Source of the DNA: a virus
Direction: 5' to 3' (one strand)
DNA length: 36,743 nucleotides
Virus record (IMG/VR): IMGVR_UViG_3300006305_000065
Location: 1-36,743 of that record
Shown here: piece after piece, positions 26,403 to 33,930 of the stretch
Layout: every line of letters begins with the position of its first letter
Numbering within the stretch: position 1 is the first letter of the stretch
Made by a program: the position numbers and the translations under genes
The notes under the pieces: generated by a model
The model's input: the letters and a program-made list of their open reading frames with translations, nothing else
The model's database searches: none
Told to the model about the DNA's origin: nothing

Positions 26403-28202
26403 ATGGCAAAATTATTAAAATTAAGACGTGGAACTACCACGCAACATAGTAGCTTCGCTGGAGCCGAGGGTGAAGTTACCGTAGATACTGATAAGGATAC
26501 TCTTGTCGTACACGACGGCTCAACAAATGGCGGTCATCCAATAGCAGCAGAAGACTTAACTAATGTTTCGTCTGCTACTATTGCTGGTAGATTAAATAAT
26601 GACTCTCTTGCAACATCTAAAATTGCTGCTGGTGCTTTACCAACAGACGTAACAGTTGCAGATGCAAATATATCCGGAAACTTAACAATAGAATCAGCAG
26701 ACATAGTTGACGGAACAATCGTAAACGCAGACGTTAACGCATCGGCTGCTATAGCTGGTTCAAAACTTGCTAACCCAATATCTTTAGCTGATGACCATAA
26801 AATCTCATTTGGTACTGGTTCTGATAATAATTTAGAAATATTCCACGAAAGCAGTTCAAATACAAATGAAATTATTGCTGCTGATGGTGATATACATATT
26901 CAAGCTGATAACTTTATGCTTATCAGTGATGATACTGCTGGCAGAGCAATTTATCTAGATAATGGTAATAGCCGATTAGAACTAGGTTTTGACGGAAACG
27001 ATGATGCTTACTTTACTGGTAGCGGAGTTACCTTTAGTACAAATGTAGATGCAAACGCTGGTCTTGATGTAACAGGAACTATAACTTCAACTGGAAATAT
27101 AACTACTAATGGACAAATAAATATTGCAAGCACAAGCCCTAGATTACATTTAGATGATACTAACAGTGAAGATGACTTTTCTGTTTATAATCAGAATGGT
27201 AGTTTTCTGGTATATAATGAAGACGATAATAGAGCTGATATAACTATTGCTTCAGATGGTCAAATAGATTTTGCTGGAAACGTAGATTGCAACTCAGGAT
27301 TAGACGTAACAGGAAACATCACAGTATCAGGAACGGTAGATGGTGTAGACGTAGCTGCTTTAAAAACAGCAAAAGATAGTTTATCAGCCAGTAACGGAGT
27401 AATTAAGAGTGGTGTTGAATTAGCTAGTGGTGTTATCACATCTACTCAGGCACAGTCTGATAACTCAACTAAAGTTGCTACAACTGCATATGTAAGATCA
27501 GCAGTTGCTGGCGTTGTTGATAGTGCACCGGCTACTTTAGATACACTTAATGAATTAGCAGCAGCTCTTGGAGACGATGCTAACTTCTCAACAACAATTA
27601 CCAACTCAATAGGTACTAAAATGCCTTTGTCTGGTGGTACATTTACTGGCAACGTTACCGTACAAGGCGATCTCGCCTGTCAAGGTGGTACTGGTGCTAT
27701 AAGTGTTGGTGGTGGTAGTGATATTCGTCTTACTGGTGGTAGTTGGACAGGAGAATTTACTAGCGGTATAAAAATACAACCTAATACTAATGATAGTTAT
27801 TTTCAATATCAAGGTGGTTTATACTTTAGAAACCCAAGTGGTTCCAATTTAATATCATTTGATAGCTCTGCTAATATAGTTGCTTCTGGTAACATAACAG
27901 CTTATTCTGACGAAAGACTAAAAGAAAACATACAGACAATTAATAATGCTCTTGGTATCTGCGGTAAGTTACGTGGTGTTAGTTACAAATGGAAAGATGC
28001 TAATACTACATCTATAGGTGTTATTGCTCAAGAAGTAGAAGCAGTAATACCAGATATAGTTTTAACTAATACTTACAAAGATCCAGCTGATGGAACAGAA
28101 ACTGAGGTTAAATCAGTTGACTACGGAAAAATAGTAGGCGTACTTATAAACGCAATAAACGAACTTAAAGCAGAAGTAGACGCATTAAAAGGAGGTAGCT
28201 AA
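26403..28202 (+). CDS. tail fibre/adhesin with S74 intramolecular chaperone domain
   Basis: This 599-aa protein has three recognisable parts. Residues 1-50 (LLKLRRGTTTQHSSFAGAEG ... VHDGSTNGGHP) resemble the N-terminal domain of phage fibre and Mtd-type proteins. The middle is beta-rich fibre sequence with a collar-like QSDNSTKVATTAYVRSAV ... TLNELAAALGDD ... MPLSGGTFTGNV block. The C-terminus (from about 500) is a peptidase S74/endosialidase chaperone: S502-D503 in AYSDERLKENI, then LRGVSYKWKD and IGVIAQEVEAVIPDIV. Such domains trimerise the fibre and cut themselves off at the Ser. The SGTVDGVDVAALKT segment is shared with the preceding gene. Confidence 0.9.
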   Translation: MAKLLKLRRGTTTQHSSFAGAEGEVTVDTDKDTLVVHDGSTNGGHPIAAEDLTNVSSATIAGRLNNDSLATSKIAAGALPTDVTVADANISGNLTIESADIVDGTIVNADVNASAAIAGSKLANPISLADDHKISFGTGSDNNLEIFHESSSNTNEIIAADGDIHIQADNFMLISDDTAGRAIYLDNGNSRLELGFDGNDDAYFTGSGVTFSTNVDANAGLDVTGTITSTGNITTNGQINIASTSPRLHLDDTNSEDDFSVYNQNGSFLVYNEDDNRADITIASDGQIDFAGNVDCNSGLDVTGNITVSGTVDGVDVAALKTAKDSLSASNGVIKSGVELASGVITSTQAQSDNSTKVATTAYVRSAVAGVVDSAPATLDTLNELAAALGDDANFSTTITNSIGTKMPLSGGTFTGNVTVQGDLACQGGTGAISVGGGSDIRLTGGSWTGEFTSGIKIQPNTNDSYFQYQGGLYFRNPSGSNLISFDSSANIVASGNITAYSDERLKENIQTINNALGICGKLRGVSYKWKDANTTSIGVIAQEVEAVIPDIVLTNTYKDPADGTETEVKSVDYGKIVGVLINAINELKAEVDALKGGS

Positions 28203-29086
28203 TGGCTTTACAAAGCGATGGAGCGATTACTCTTGCACAGATTGCTGCTGAATTTGGTGGTTCTACACCTCACTCTCTTTCTGAGTATTACCGAAATGGC
28301 AGTTTTGTTACATCAAATAACACGAACGTACCTACATCTGGTACTATTGATTTTGCTGACTTTTATGGTGCTGTTAAACAGATTACTGTTACGATAAGTT
28401 CTGGTGCTACTAACCAAAACGCATCAACTTTATTTGGTTCTAACTTTACAAGTAATGTTCCTAAGATTTTAATTATCAATAGTGGTGTTGAGCTAGGTGC
28501 TACATCTTTATCTAATTACGCACTACAAGTGCCTTCTGGAATGAGTGGTACTTTAAATATTCAAAACGCTGGTACTATATCGGGTGCTGGTGGAGATGGT
28601 AGTACATCTTTATCTAGTGCTGGTGATGCTGGCGGTACTGCTCTTTTTATTGCTTCTTCAAACGTAACCGTAACCAACACAGGAACTATCCGTGGTGGCG
28701 GTGGCGGCGGAGGTCGTGGTAATAATGGTGTACAGGGTGGAACTACTAACCCCGGTGGTGGTATATATTGTTTCTCTGGTACTGCTGGACAAGGTGGTAA
28801 CGGAGGTAACGGACAAGGTTACGACCAATCCCAAACAAATGGTGCTGGTGGTGGTGCACGTGGTGCTGGTTCACATACTGGAGGTGCTTTCGGTGCTTTC
28901 TATTGTGGAGGTTATAACGCTTCAACTGATGGATCTGCTGGTGGTAACGGTGGTACATATGGTAACGCTGGTCAAAACGGAGTCGATAATGGCTCTGCTG
29001 GAGGAGCAGCTGGAAAGTACATTCAACTATCAGGTGTTAGTTATACATTAAGTAACTCTGGAACATTACAAGGAAACGCTCCTTAA
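28202..29086 (+). CDS. glycine-rich fibre tip (polyglycine-II type adhesin candidate)
   Basis: This 294-aa protein has an N-terminal part ALQSDGAITLAQIAAEFGG ... SLSEYYRNGSFV ... GTIDFADFYGA, a segment common in cyanophage structural proteins. A beta domain follows (ITVTISSGATNQNAS...). From about residue 125 it becomes strongly glycine-rich, with GGxGG-type strings (RGGGGGGGRGNNG, GQGGNGGNGQG, GGARGAG, GGNGGTYGNAGQNG) separated by variable loops. This resembles the polyglycine-II sandwich of T-even-type gp38 adhesins, in which the loops bind the receptor. The role as host-range determinant is inferred from composition and position after two fibre genes. Confidence 0.7.
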   Translation: MALQSDGAITLAQIAAEFGGSTPHSLSEYYRNGSFVTSNNTNVPTSGTIDFADFYGAVKQITVTISSGATNQNASTLFGSNFTSNVPKILIINSGVELGATSLSNYALQVPSGMSGTLNIQNAGTISGAGGDGSTSLSSAGDAGGTALFIASSNVTVTNTGTIRGGGGGGGRGNNGVQGGTTNPGGGIYCFSGTAGQGGNGGNGQGYDQSQTNGAGGGARGAGSHTGGAFGAFYCGGYNASTDGSAGGNGGTYGNAGQNGVDNGSAGGAAGKYIQLSGVSYTLSNSGTLQGNAP

Positions 29087-29479
29087 ATGGAAATACCAGC
29101 CATAGTAATACCTGATGTTGAAAAGATAGAAACAATATCTATACCATTACCTACTGCTGACGTCCCTAGTTATGTACCCTTAGTTGTACCTCCAAGCGAT
29201 TTGGAAGAACCAGAGGGTACAAAACCTGTAGAAACAGTTGCACCTCCCGCACCTGTACTGAACTTACCACCCTTACCACCTATTCCTATACCTCCAACTG
29301 AGGTTTTAGTTCCTACAGTTATTACAGCTGTTACAGCCGTAGCAGCTACAACTGTAGCAACTCCTATTATACAGGATATCAAAGAAAGAATAACAAAGTT
29401 CTTAAATAATAAAATAAAGAAATGGAAAGAAAACCGGAAGAAAAAAAGGGAATCTTTACAAAACTCAAAGAAAACATAG
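29087..29479 (+). CDS. proline-rich protein with one membrane segment
   Basis: This 130-aa protein has a Pro/Val/Ile-rich N-terminal region (IPLPTADVPSYVPLVVPP ... LPPLPPIPIPP, residues 1-72), a hydrophobic Ala/Val/Thr segment (about 78-97, VITAVTAVAATTVATPI) that could cross a membrane, and a very basic C-terminus (KERITKFLNNKIKKWKENRKKK). Similar proteins lie near fibre genes in other cyanophages, from memory; they may be virion or lysis proteins. It follows the adhesin gene with no gap and overlaps the holin candidate by 58 bases in another frame. Confidence 0.7.
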   Translation: MEIPAIVIPDVEKIETISIPLPTADVPSYVPLVVPPSDLEEPEGTKPVETVAPPAPVLNLPPLPPIPIPPTEVLVPTVITAVTAVAATTVATPIIQDIKERITKFLNNKIKKWKENRKKKRESLQNSKKT

Positions 29480-29709
29480 ATGACCATGATGAACAGATGC
29501 AAGTACTAGGTGCAGCAGTGCGTCTAGGTGTTGTAATCTGGTCAGGGTTTATTATTACCTTAAGTTATGTTGAACTGCCTATGATTAAAAAGTCAGCTAC
29601 AGCAGGCGATATCACTTTCGTGGCTTCGATTTTTACTGGTGCACTTGCCACATTCGGTTTGTCCACAGGTAATGGTAAAAAAGATAAAGAACAAAAACCA
29701 AAGACATGA
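29422..29709 (+). CDS. small two-helix membrane protein, holin candidate
   Basis: This 95-aa protein has a charged N-terminus (MERKPEEKKGIFTKLKENID), two predicted membrane helices (about residues 29-48, LGAAVRLGVVIWSGFIITLS, and 63-80, ITFVASIFTGALATFGLS), and a Lys-rich tail. This is the layout of a class II holin. T7 also has its holin (gp17.5) between the fibre and small-terminase genes. No endolysin is in the window, so the lysis role is unproven. It starts inside the preceding gene (58-base overlap) and ends four bases into the next (ATGA). Confidence 0.65.
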   Translation: MERKPEEKKGIFTKLKENIDDHDEQMQVLGAAVRLGVVIWSGFIITLSYVELPMIKKSATAGDITFVASIFTGALATFGLSTGNGKKDKEQKPKT

Positions 29710-30068
29710 AGAAACTAATTCTTCTCTTAGCATTGTTATCACCCGCAGTTGCAAGAGCTAATACTGTCACGCCCCAGTTTACTACAGGGTCGATGAATAG
29801 TACAACTACAACAACCCAAACGATAACTGAGGTCGAGCAACGTCAGGTTTTCGGAGCTGCCGTCAATACATGGAGCGGTAGTAATATATCAGCAGCTCAT
29901 AGTGCTGGTATTGCTGGTGGAGATGCAGTATTTACTGTAACTGATACCACATTACCTTGGAACTTAGAAGTTACAACTCGTGCTGCTGGCGTCGTAGAAC
30001 AATGGGATACTACAAGAAACTATACAATAAACTCCACTACTACATCGCTGTCTGTCTTCTCACAGTAG
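29706..30068 (+). CDS. secreted protein with signal peptide, 120 aa
   Basis: This 120-aa protein begins with a clear Sec signal peptide (MKKLILLLALLSPAVARA, cut before Asn19). The mature part is Thr/Ser-rich beta sequence (TTGSMNSTTTTTQTITEVEQ) with no cysteines. No lipobox is present, so it is not a typical outer-membrane spanin. Similar genes are recalled from cyanophage genomes, next to the one below. Its role is unknown; an export-dependent function in the periplasm, or a virion role, is possible. The 3' end overlaps the next gene by 67 bases. Confidence 0.75.
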   Translation: MKKLILLLALLSPAVARANTVTPQFTTGSMNSTTTTTQTITEVEQRQVFGAAVNTWSGSNISAAHSAGIAGGDAVFTVTDTTLPWNLEVTTRAAGVVEQWDTTRNYTINSTTTSLSVFSQ

Positions 30069-30574
30069 GACCAGCGTTTGCAGAGGGAGATACAAATAAT
30101 AGCTCAAATCCTGTGGCAGCAGCTACAGGTAATGTGACAAACCAAGCCGTACAGTTTCAAAACAACGGCTCAATGTCACGTCAAAACTATGGTCCGAACA
30201 TATCATGTAACGGATCTACTATGACATTTAGTCCATTTTATATGGGCAATCATACAAAACCTTGGGAAGTAGGAGAAGACTCAGGTATGTCTCCTAGTAG
30301 TTATACCTTATCCGAAAACTGGGGTTTTCAACTTAACTTTATGGTTCCTTTAGACAAAAGTGGTCTTGAACAATGCAGACGTATTGCCAAGCGTCAAGAG
30401 GAAAAGATGCAGTTAGATTACGAACTTGTACGAGCACTTAAATGTGCAGAGTTACAACGTCAAGGTTTTACCATAAGACCGGGTACACGAGTAGCTTTTC
30501 TGTGTCAAGACATCGTACCTATACAGTCATTACTACCACCTAAACAAAAAGAAAAGAAATTTAAATTATTCTAA
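30002..30574 (+). CDS. second secreted protein with signal peptide, 190 aa
   Basis: The frame is open from 29957, but the ATG at 30002 gives a proper signal peptide: MGYYKKLYNKLHYYIAVCLL then TVGPAFA, cut before EGD. The mature part is Asn/Gly/Ser-rich and has cysteines in NISCNGS, LEQCRRI, LKCAEL and FLCQDI, which could make two disulfides in the periplasm. A helical region (about 120-155: RRIAKRQEEKMQLDYELVRALKC) precedes a basic C-terminus (PPKQKEKKFKLF). It overlaps the previous signal-peptide gene by 67 bases in another frame. The function is unknown; an Rz/Rz1-like arrangement was considered but the sequence features are not convincing. Confidence 0.72.
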   Translation: MGYYKKLYNKLHYYIAVCLLTVGPAFAEGDTNNSSNPVAAATGNVTNQAVQFQNNGSMSRQNYGPNISCNGSTMTFSPFYMGNHTKPWEVGEDSGMSPSSYTLSENWGFQLNFMVPLDKSGLEQCRRIAKRQEEKMQLDYELVRALKCAELQRQGFTIRPGTRVAFLCQDIVPIQSLLPPKQKEKKFKLF

Positions 30575-30678
30575 TGAGCACCCTATCAAATCAAATAGCA
30601 GCAAGAGAAGCTGACGCTAAAGCTAAAGTAGCAGCTGCAAAAAAGAAAGCACCTAAATCTAAAAAGGAGGTTAAATAA
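30574..30678 (+). CDS. 34-aa Ala/Lys micro-protein
   Basis: This small ORF begins MSTLSNQIAAREADAKAKVA and ends in a Lys-rich tail, so it is probably a single amphipathic helix. Both ends use TAATG overlaps (with the secreted-protein gene and with the next ORF). A GGAGG at 30666-30670 near its end serves the next gene. No family is recognised. Confidence 0.6.
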   Translation: MSTLSNQIAAREADAKAKVAAAKKKAPKSKKEVK

Positions 30679-30836
30679 TGTTTGCATTACTTAAACCATT
30701 AGTTCTTACAGGACTAAAAAGTGACAAGTTTAAAAAGTTTGTAGTTGACTTACTAGAAAAGCTAGTTGAGTCTACAGATAACGAACTAGACGACAGAGCA
30801 CTACAAATCGTTAAAAAAGGACTAGATATCGAATGA
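30678..30836 (+). CDS. 52-aa hypothetical protein
   Basis: This 52-aa protein begins MFALLKPLVLTGLKSDKFKK and continues with an acidic helix (VVDLLEKLVESTDNELDDRA). It has a strong Shine-Dalgarno, GGAGG, at 30666-30670. It has a short hydrophobic N-terminus, too weak for a convincing membrane segment. It ends ATGA-overlapped with the small terminase candidate. Similar small proteins occur at this locus in other marine cyanophages, from memory; the function is unknown. Confidence 0.7.
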   Translation: MFALLKPLVLTGLKSDKFKKFVVDLLEKLVESTDNELDDRALQIVKKGLDIE

Positions 30837-31099
30837 GCGAAACAAGAGTAATACCTAAGAAAGCAGACGAAGAAAGTTTTAACGAGCTTCACTACCTTGT
30901 TACACAAGAATTTTTACGTTTGATAAAATGTGGAGAAGCAAAGACTCAAGATTTGAAAGCAGCATGTGATTGGTTAAAAACTAATGACATTACAGGTGTT
31001 GCTCTTGAGGGCAGTCCACTTGACAAATTAGCTTCGATAATACCGAAGGTAGACCCAGAATTAGTAAAGAGCAGACTTTATGGCAAGACCCGGACCTAA
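30833..31099 (+). CDS. small terminase subunit candidate (gp18-like)
   Basis: This 88-aa, mostly helical protein is at the T7 gp18 position (DNA maturase A, 89 aa), after the fibre and holin-like genes and before the large terminase. The sequence NELHYLVTQEFLRLIKCGEAKTQDLKAACDWLKTNDITG contains a likely helix-turn-helix used for recognising packaging sites. Its length matches gp18 closely. The assignment relies on order, size and character rather than on a diagnostic motif. It overlaps the next gene by 20 bases in another frame. Confidence 0.75.
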   Translation: MSETRVIPKKADEESFNELHYLVTQEFLRLIKCGEAKTQDLKAACDWLKTNDITGVALEGSPLDKLASIIPKVDPELVKSRLYGKTRT

Positions 31100-31346
31100 A
31101 CTTAGTCCTAACCCCGGTAAAACTGCAAGATTTTACAGGAAAAACAAAAAGTCACGTGAGAAGCATAGGCGTACTCAGAGAGCTATCAACAGCACACCAG
31201 CTAAGAAAGCATACAGACGTGACTTAATGAAGATACGTAGAGAACGCAAACCCGGACCACAGACAGATATGTCACATAAAGGTGGAAGGGTCGTGGCAGA
31301 ATCACGTAAAACAAACCGAGGTAGAGGCGGAGCGAGCAGAACTTAA
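31080..31346 (+). CDS. highly basic conserved cyanophage protein, 88 aa
   Basis: About 40% of the residues are Lys or Arg (MARPGPKLSPNPGKTARFYR, then KNKKSREKHRRTQRAI and RDLMKIRRERKPGPQTDMSH). The protein ends GRGGASRT. The motif string is familiar from other marine cyanophages, but no function is known; DNA binding near the packaging genes is plausible from charge. It overlaps the small terminase end by 20 bases and is joined to the HNH gene by TAATG. Confidence 0.78.
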   Translation: MARPGPKLSPNPGKTARFYRKNKKSREKHRRTQRAINSTPAKKAYRRDLMKIRRERKPGPQTDMSHKGGRVVAESRKTNRGRGGASRT

Positions 31347-31672
31347 TGACACCATTACTACCAAACCCTGATTACTATTTACACAATTTAATAACCATGA
31401 CAAGTTCAGAATCTAAACGGCTCTGGAGAAGAGCTATCAAAGAGCACTTTAATTGTACATGCGTTTATTGCGGAGAATTTCATGAATTACACAACCTTAC
31501 AATCGACCACGTACGCCCCAAATGCAAAGGGGGTACAGATACAACGGCGAATGTTGTACCCTCGTGTCGACGATGCAATCAGGACAAAGGTAGTAGAGAA
31601 TGGCAAGACTGGATGAGGTCGACATTCGGTAAAACAGATAGAGAACAAACTATTTTATCACACATACAATGA
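31346..31672 (+). CDS. HNH endonuclease
   Basis: This 108-aa protein carries a complete HNH domain: the first zinc pair C-x-x-C (CVYCGEFHELHNLTIDHVRP), the catalytic IDHVRPKCKGG, the conserved Asn in ANVVPSC and the second pair C-x-x-C (SCRRCNQDKG). It nicks or cuts double-stranded DNA with one metal ion. The start at 31346 forms TAATG with the previous gene; the ATG at 31397 (MTSSESKRLW) is an alternative. HNH proteins beside terminase genes assist packaging in HK97-type phages; a homing-type free-standing role is also possible. It overlaps the next gene by four bases. Confidence 0.92.
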   Translation: MTPLLPNPDYYLHNLITMTSSESKRLWRRAIKEHFNCTCVYCGEFHELHNLTIDHVRPKCKGGTDTTANVVPSCRRCNQDKGSREWQDWMRSTFGKTDREQTILSHIQ

Positions 31673-33930
31673 CAACAGCCCCATTCCGATTTCAAGAAGA
31701 AGAGGATGAGTATAGTTATTTTAATGAACTAAGAGACAAAAAACTTAGTCAGGAAAAAGATCCCGGACCTATTATTAGGTTTTTAGAAAACATATTTCCG
31801 TTTACTAAAGATTTTGAAGCAGGCTATTCAGATACTCTTAACTATACACCAGCTGATACTCAGGACTTAATGGAAACATTTTTGTCCAAAGAAAACTCAG
31901 GTTTAGGTTTTCAAAAAACTGTTAAAAAGGACTATACTGATTTTAATGGCAGAGGTCCCGGAACTTTATATTTATCAGATGATAAAGGTAAACCTACTTT
32001 TAATTTTTATCCTAAACCACCACCAGAGTGGATGGCTGAAAATGCTACAGCTCTTGCACGAGCAGAGTTTACAGCTAATTTTTTTATACATACAGCTCCA
32101 ATCACAACACCTTTTGCGATGAAGACTCAGCCTACAAAAGTAGTTCTGAATGATAAATTTTTAACAAAAGGTAAAGATGTAACTGGTACATTACCCGGAT
32201 CTAAAGGCGGAAAGACCTTACTACAGCAAAGAAAAGCTAATAAAGAAATACTAACTGAGTTTGAAAAAACAGGTTATGGTAAAACTAACATAGCTCAAAA
32301 CGCAGTTAATGACGTATATAATAAGTCACCTGTTGATGTACGTGCTATAGTTAACATTGCTAAAAAGAATAAGATTAGTTATAAGCAAGCTGAAGCATAC
32401 TTAGAAATGCTGAAAACTGGTGTAAAACCAAATATGGATATTAAGCCCGGTTCATCTATGACTAAACAGCTGGAAGAAGGAACAACTCAAGGTTCTGGTT
32501 CTATTAATAAAGCATTATCAAGACTGCAAAAGATAAAGAAAGATAGAGGTATAGATCCTAATATAAAAAATATGCTTCAAAATAATACAGGTATGCCCGG
32601 TAGAGGAAAAGATGAAACATACCCAGATTATGTTAGAAGAATGTTAACTACATATGGTGCTAGACCTGATGAAAACGGTAATCTAGTTATGACTAGAGAA
32701 GCATTTGCTAATATTAAAAACCCTAACATTAGAAGAGAGATAGCTCAGTTATTACTTACACCTCTTAGCCAAGGTGTTAAAGGTTCGTTTCTTAAACAAA
32801 AACTTCCTAAAAATGCAAAGCTAAACAAAGATCTAGAAGCTTATAACAAAAAATATGGTGCTCGTGCAGACTTACATCACGGCTACCCATCAGTTATAGG
32901 TATTGAGTTTTATCTTGATAATCCACATATGGGTGCTCAATGGAAAGAGTATCAAGCTATAGCTGATAAATATGGTAACGTACCCGGTCAGCCTATGGTT
33001 GAAGGTAGAGATAACCTAAAATCTTTACCTAGTAGTATACCTTCAACTATAACAAATAGAAAAACAAAAGAAAAAACACCTAACCCAGCTTATGTAGAGG
33101 CTAAAGAAGGTCTTGCAAAATTAGGAAGAAAGATTCCTCAACATATTCATCAGATTATACATGATTCATTTCTTACAAACGAAATGGGTCAAACAGGTCA
33201 GAAGTTTTGGGAAAAATGGGAACCTATTATTTTTAGAAAAGGTAAAAAAGGTTGGCTTGAAGCATACGAAGCATTTAACGAAATAATCGCTAGAAACAGA
33301 GCTATGTATAATGAAGCCTTAGCTCAACTTGACGTATTCTTTAGTAAAGCTTCACTGAGTGAAAATCCAGAAAAATTAGTAGAATTACTAGAACAGTATG
33401 TTGCTAGAGGTAAAATTACAATAGGACAAGGTTTAGTGAGAGATAAAGACGGTAATGTAGTTATCACTAAAGAAGGTACAGATACAGCTTTATCTACTAT
33501 GAAGTTTGTAGAGTATCAGCAAGATGCTGTACAATACATAGTCGAAGATGCTTTAAGAGACTTTAAAAAAGAGGCTAACAAATTATTAGAAAACGATCCT
33601 AGACTAAAAGATGTAGCAGCAGAAGTTGCGGGAATACCCGGATTAACTCAAGCTGAAATAAAACGAGCTGAATTTTTATTATTTAAAATTAAGTATTATA
33701 ATAGTATTCTTTTAACTGATGGAAAAAGTCGAGCTTATCAAGTTACTCAGATCAGTGCAGCACAACATAAAAAACACGTAGATGAGTATTATGATCTAAT
33801 ACAGTTAAAATTACCGATAGAAGTACCTAAAGGTTTTATACAGCTAAGTGTTTTTAAAAATACAAAACTGCCAGATCTTAATAGGCAATTAGAACTGATT
33901 TTAGATCAGCAATTAGAGTTAGATTTATGA
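31669..33930 (+). CDS. large protein between terminase genes with a possible HNH-like core
   Basis: This 753-aa protein has no recognised full-length family. Residues 1-180 contain patches such as FRFQEEEDEYSYFNELRDKK; 180-400 are Lys/Gln-rich and helical. The middle has a histidine arrangement: H403-H404 in ADLHHGYPS, D448-N449 in EGRDNLKSLP, and H492-x-H494-x-x-x-H498 in IPQHIHQIIHDSF. The order HH...N...H, with these spacings, resembles LHH/HNH-type nucleases, although no zinc cysteines are present. The C-terminal 250 residues are helical and charged. T7 has no such gene between gp18 and gp19. The function is unknown; a DNA-cutting or packaging accessory role is inferred only. Confidence 0.7.
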   Translation: MTTAPFRFQEEEDEYSYFNELRDKKLSQEKDPGPIIRFLENIFPFTKDFEAGYSDTLNYTPADTQDLMETFLSKENSGLGFQKTVKKDYTDFNGRGPGTLYLSDDKGKPTFNFYPKPPPEWMAENATALARAEFTANFFIHTAPITTPFAMKTQPTKVVLNDKFLTKGKDVTGTLPGSKGGKTLLQQRKANKEILTEFEKTGYGKTNIAQNAVNDVYNKSPVDVRAIVNIAKKNKISYKQAEAYLEMLKTGVKPNMDIKPGSSMTKQLEEGTTQGSGSINKALSRLQKIKKDRGIDPNIKNMLQNNTGMPGRGKDETYPDYVRRMLTTYGARPDENGNLVMTREAFANIKNPNIRREIAQLLLTPLSQGVKGSFLKQKLPKNAKLNKDLEAYNKKYGARADLHHGYPSVIGIEFYLDNPHMGAQWKEYQAIADKYGNVPGQPMVEGRDNLKSLPSSIPSTITNRKTKEKTPNPAYVEAKEGLAKLGRKIPQHIHQIIHDSFLTNEMGQTGQKFWEKWEPIIFRKGKKGWLEAYEAFNEIIARNRAMYNEALAQLDVFFSKASLSENPEKLVELLEQYVARGKITIGQGLVRDKDGNVVITKEGTDTALSTMKFVEYQQDAVQYIVEDALRDFKKEANKLLENDPRLKDVAAEVAGIPGLTQAEIKRAEFLLFKIKYYNSILLTDGKSRAYQVTQISAAQHKKHVDEYYDLIQLKLPIEVPKGFIQLSVFKNTKLPDLNRQLELILDQQLELDL

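Noticed and set aside
29706-30574. Rz/Rz1 spanin pair
   Set aside because: The overlap arrangement is suggestive, but neither protein has a lipobox, and the first has no coiled-coil i-spanin architecture.
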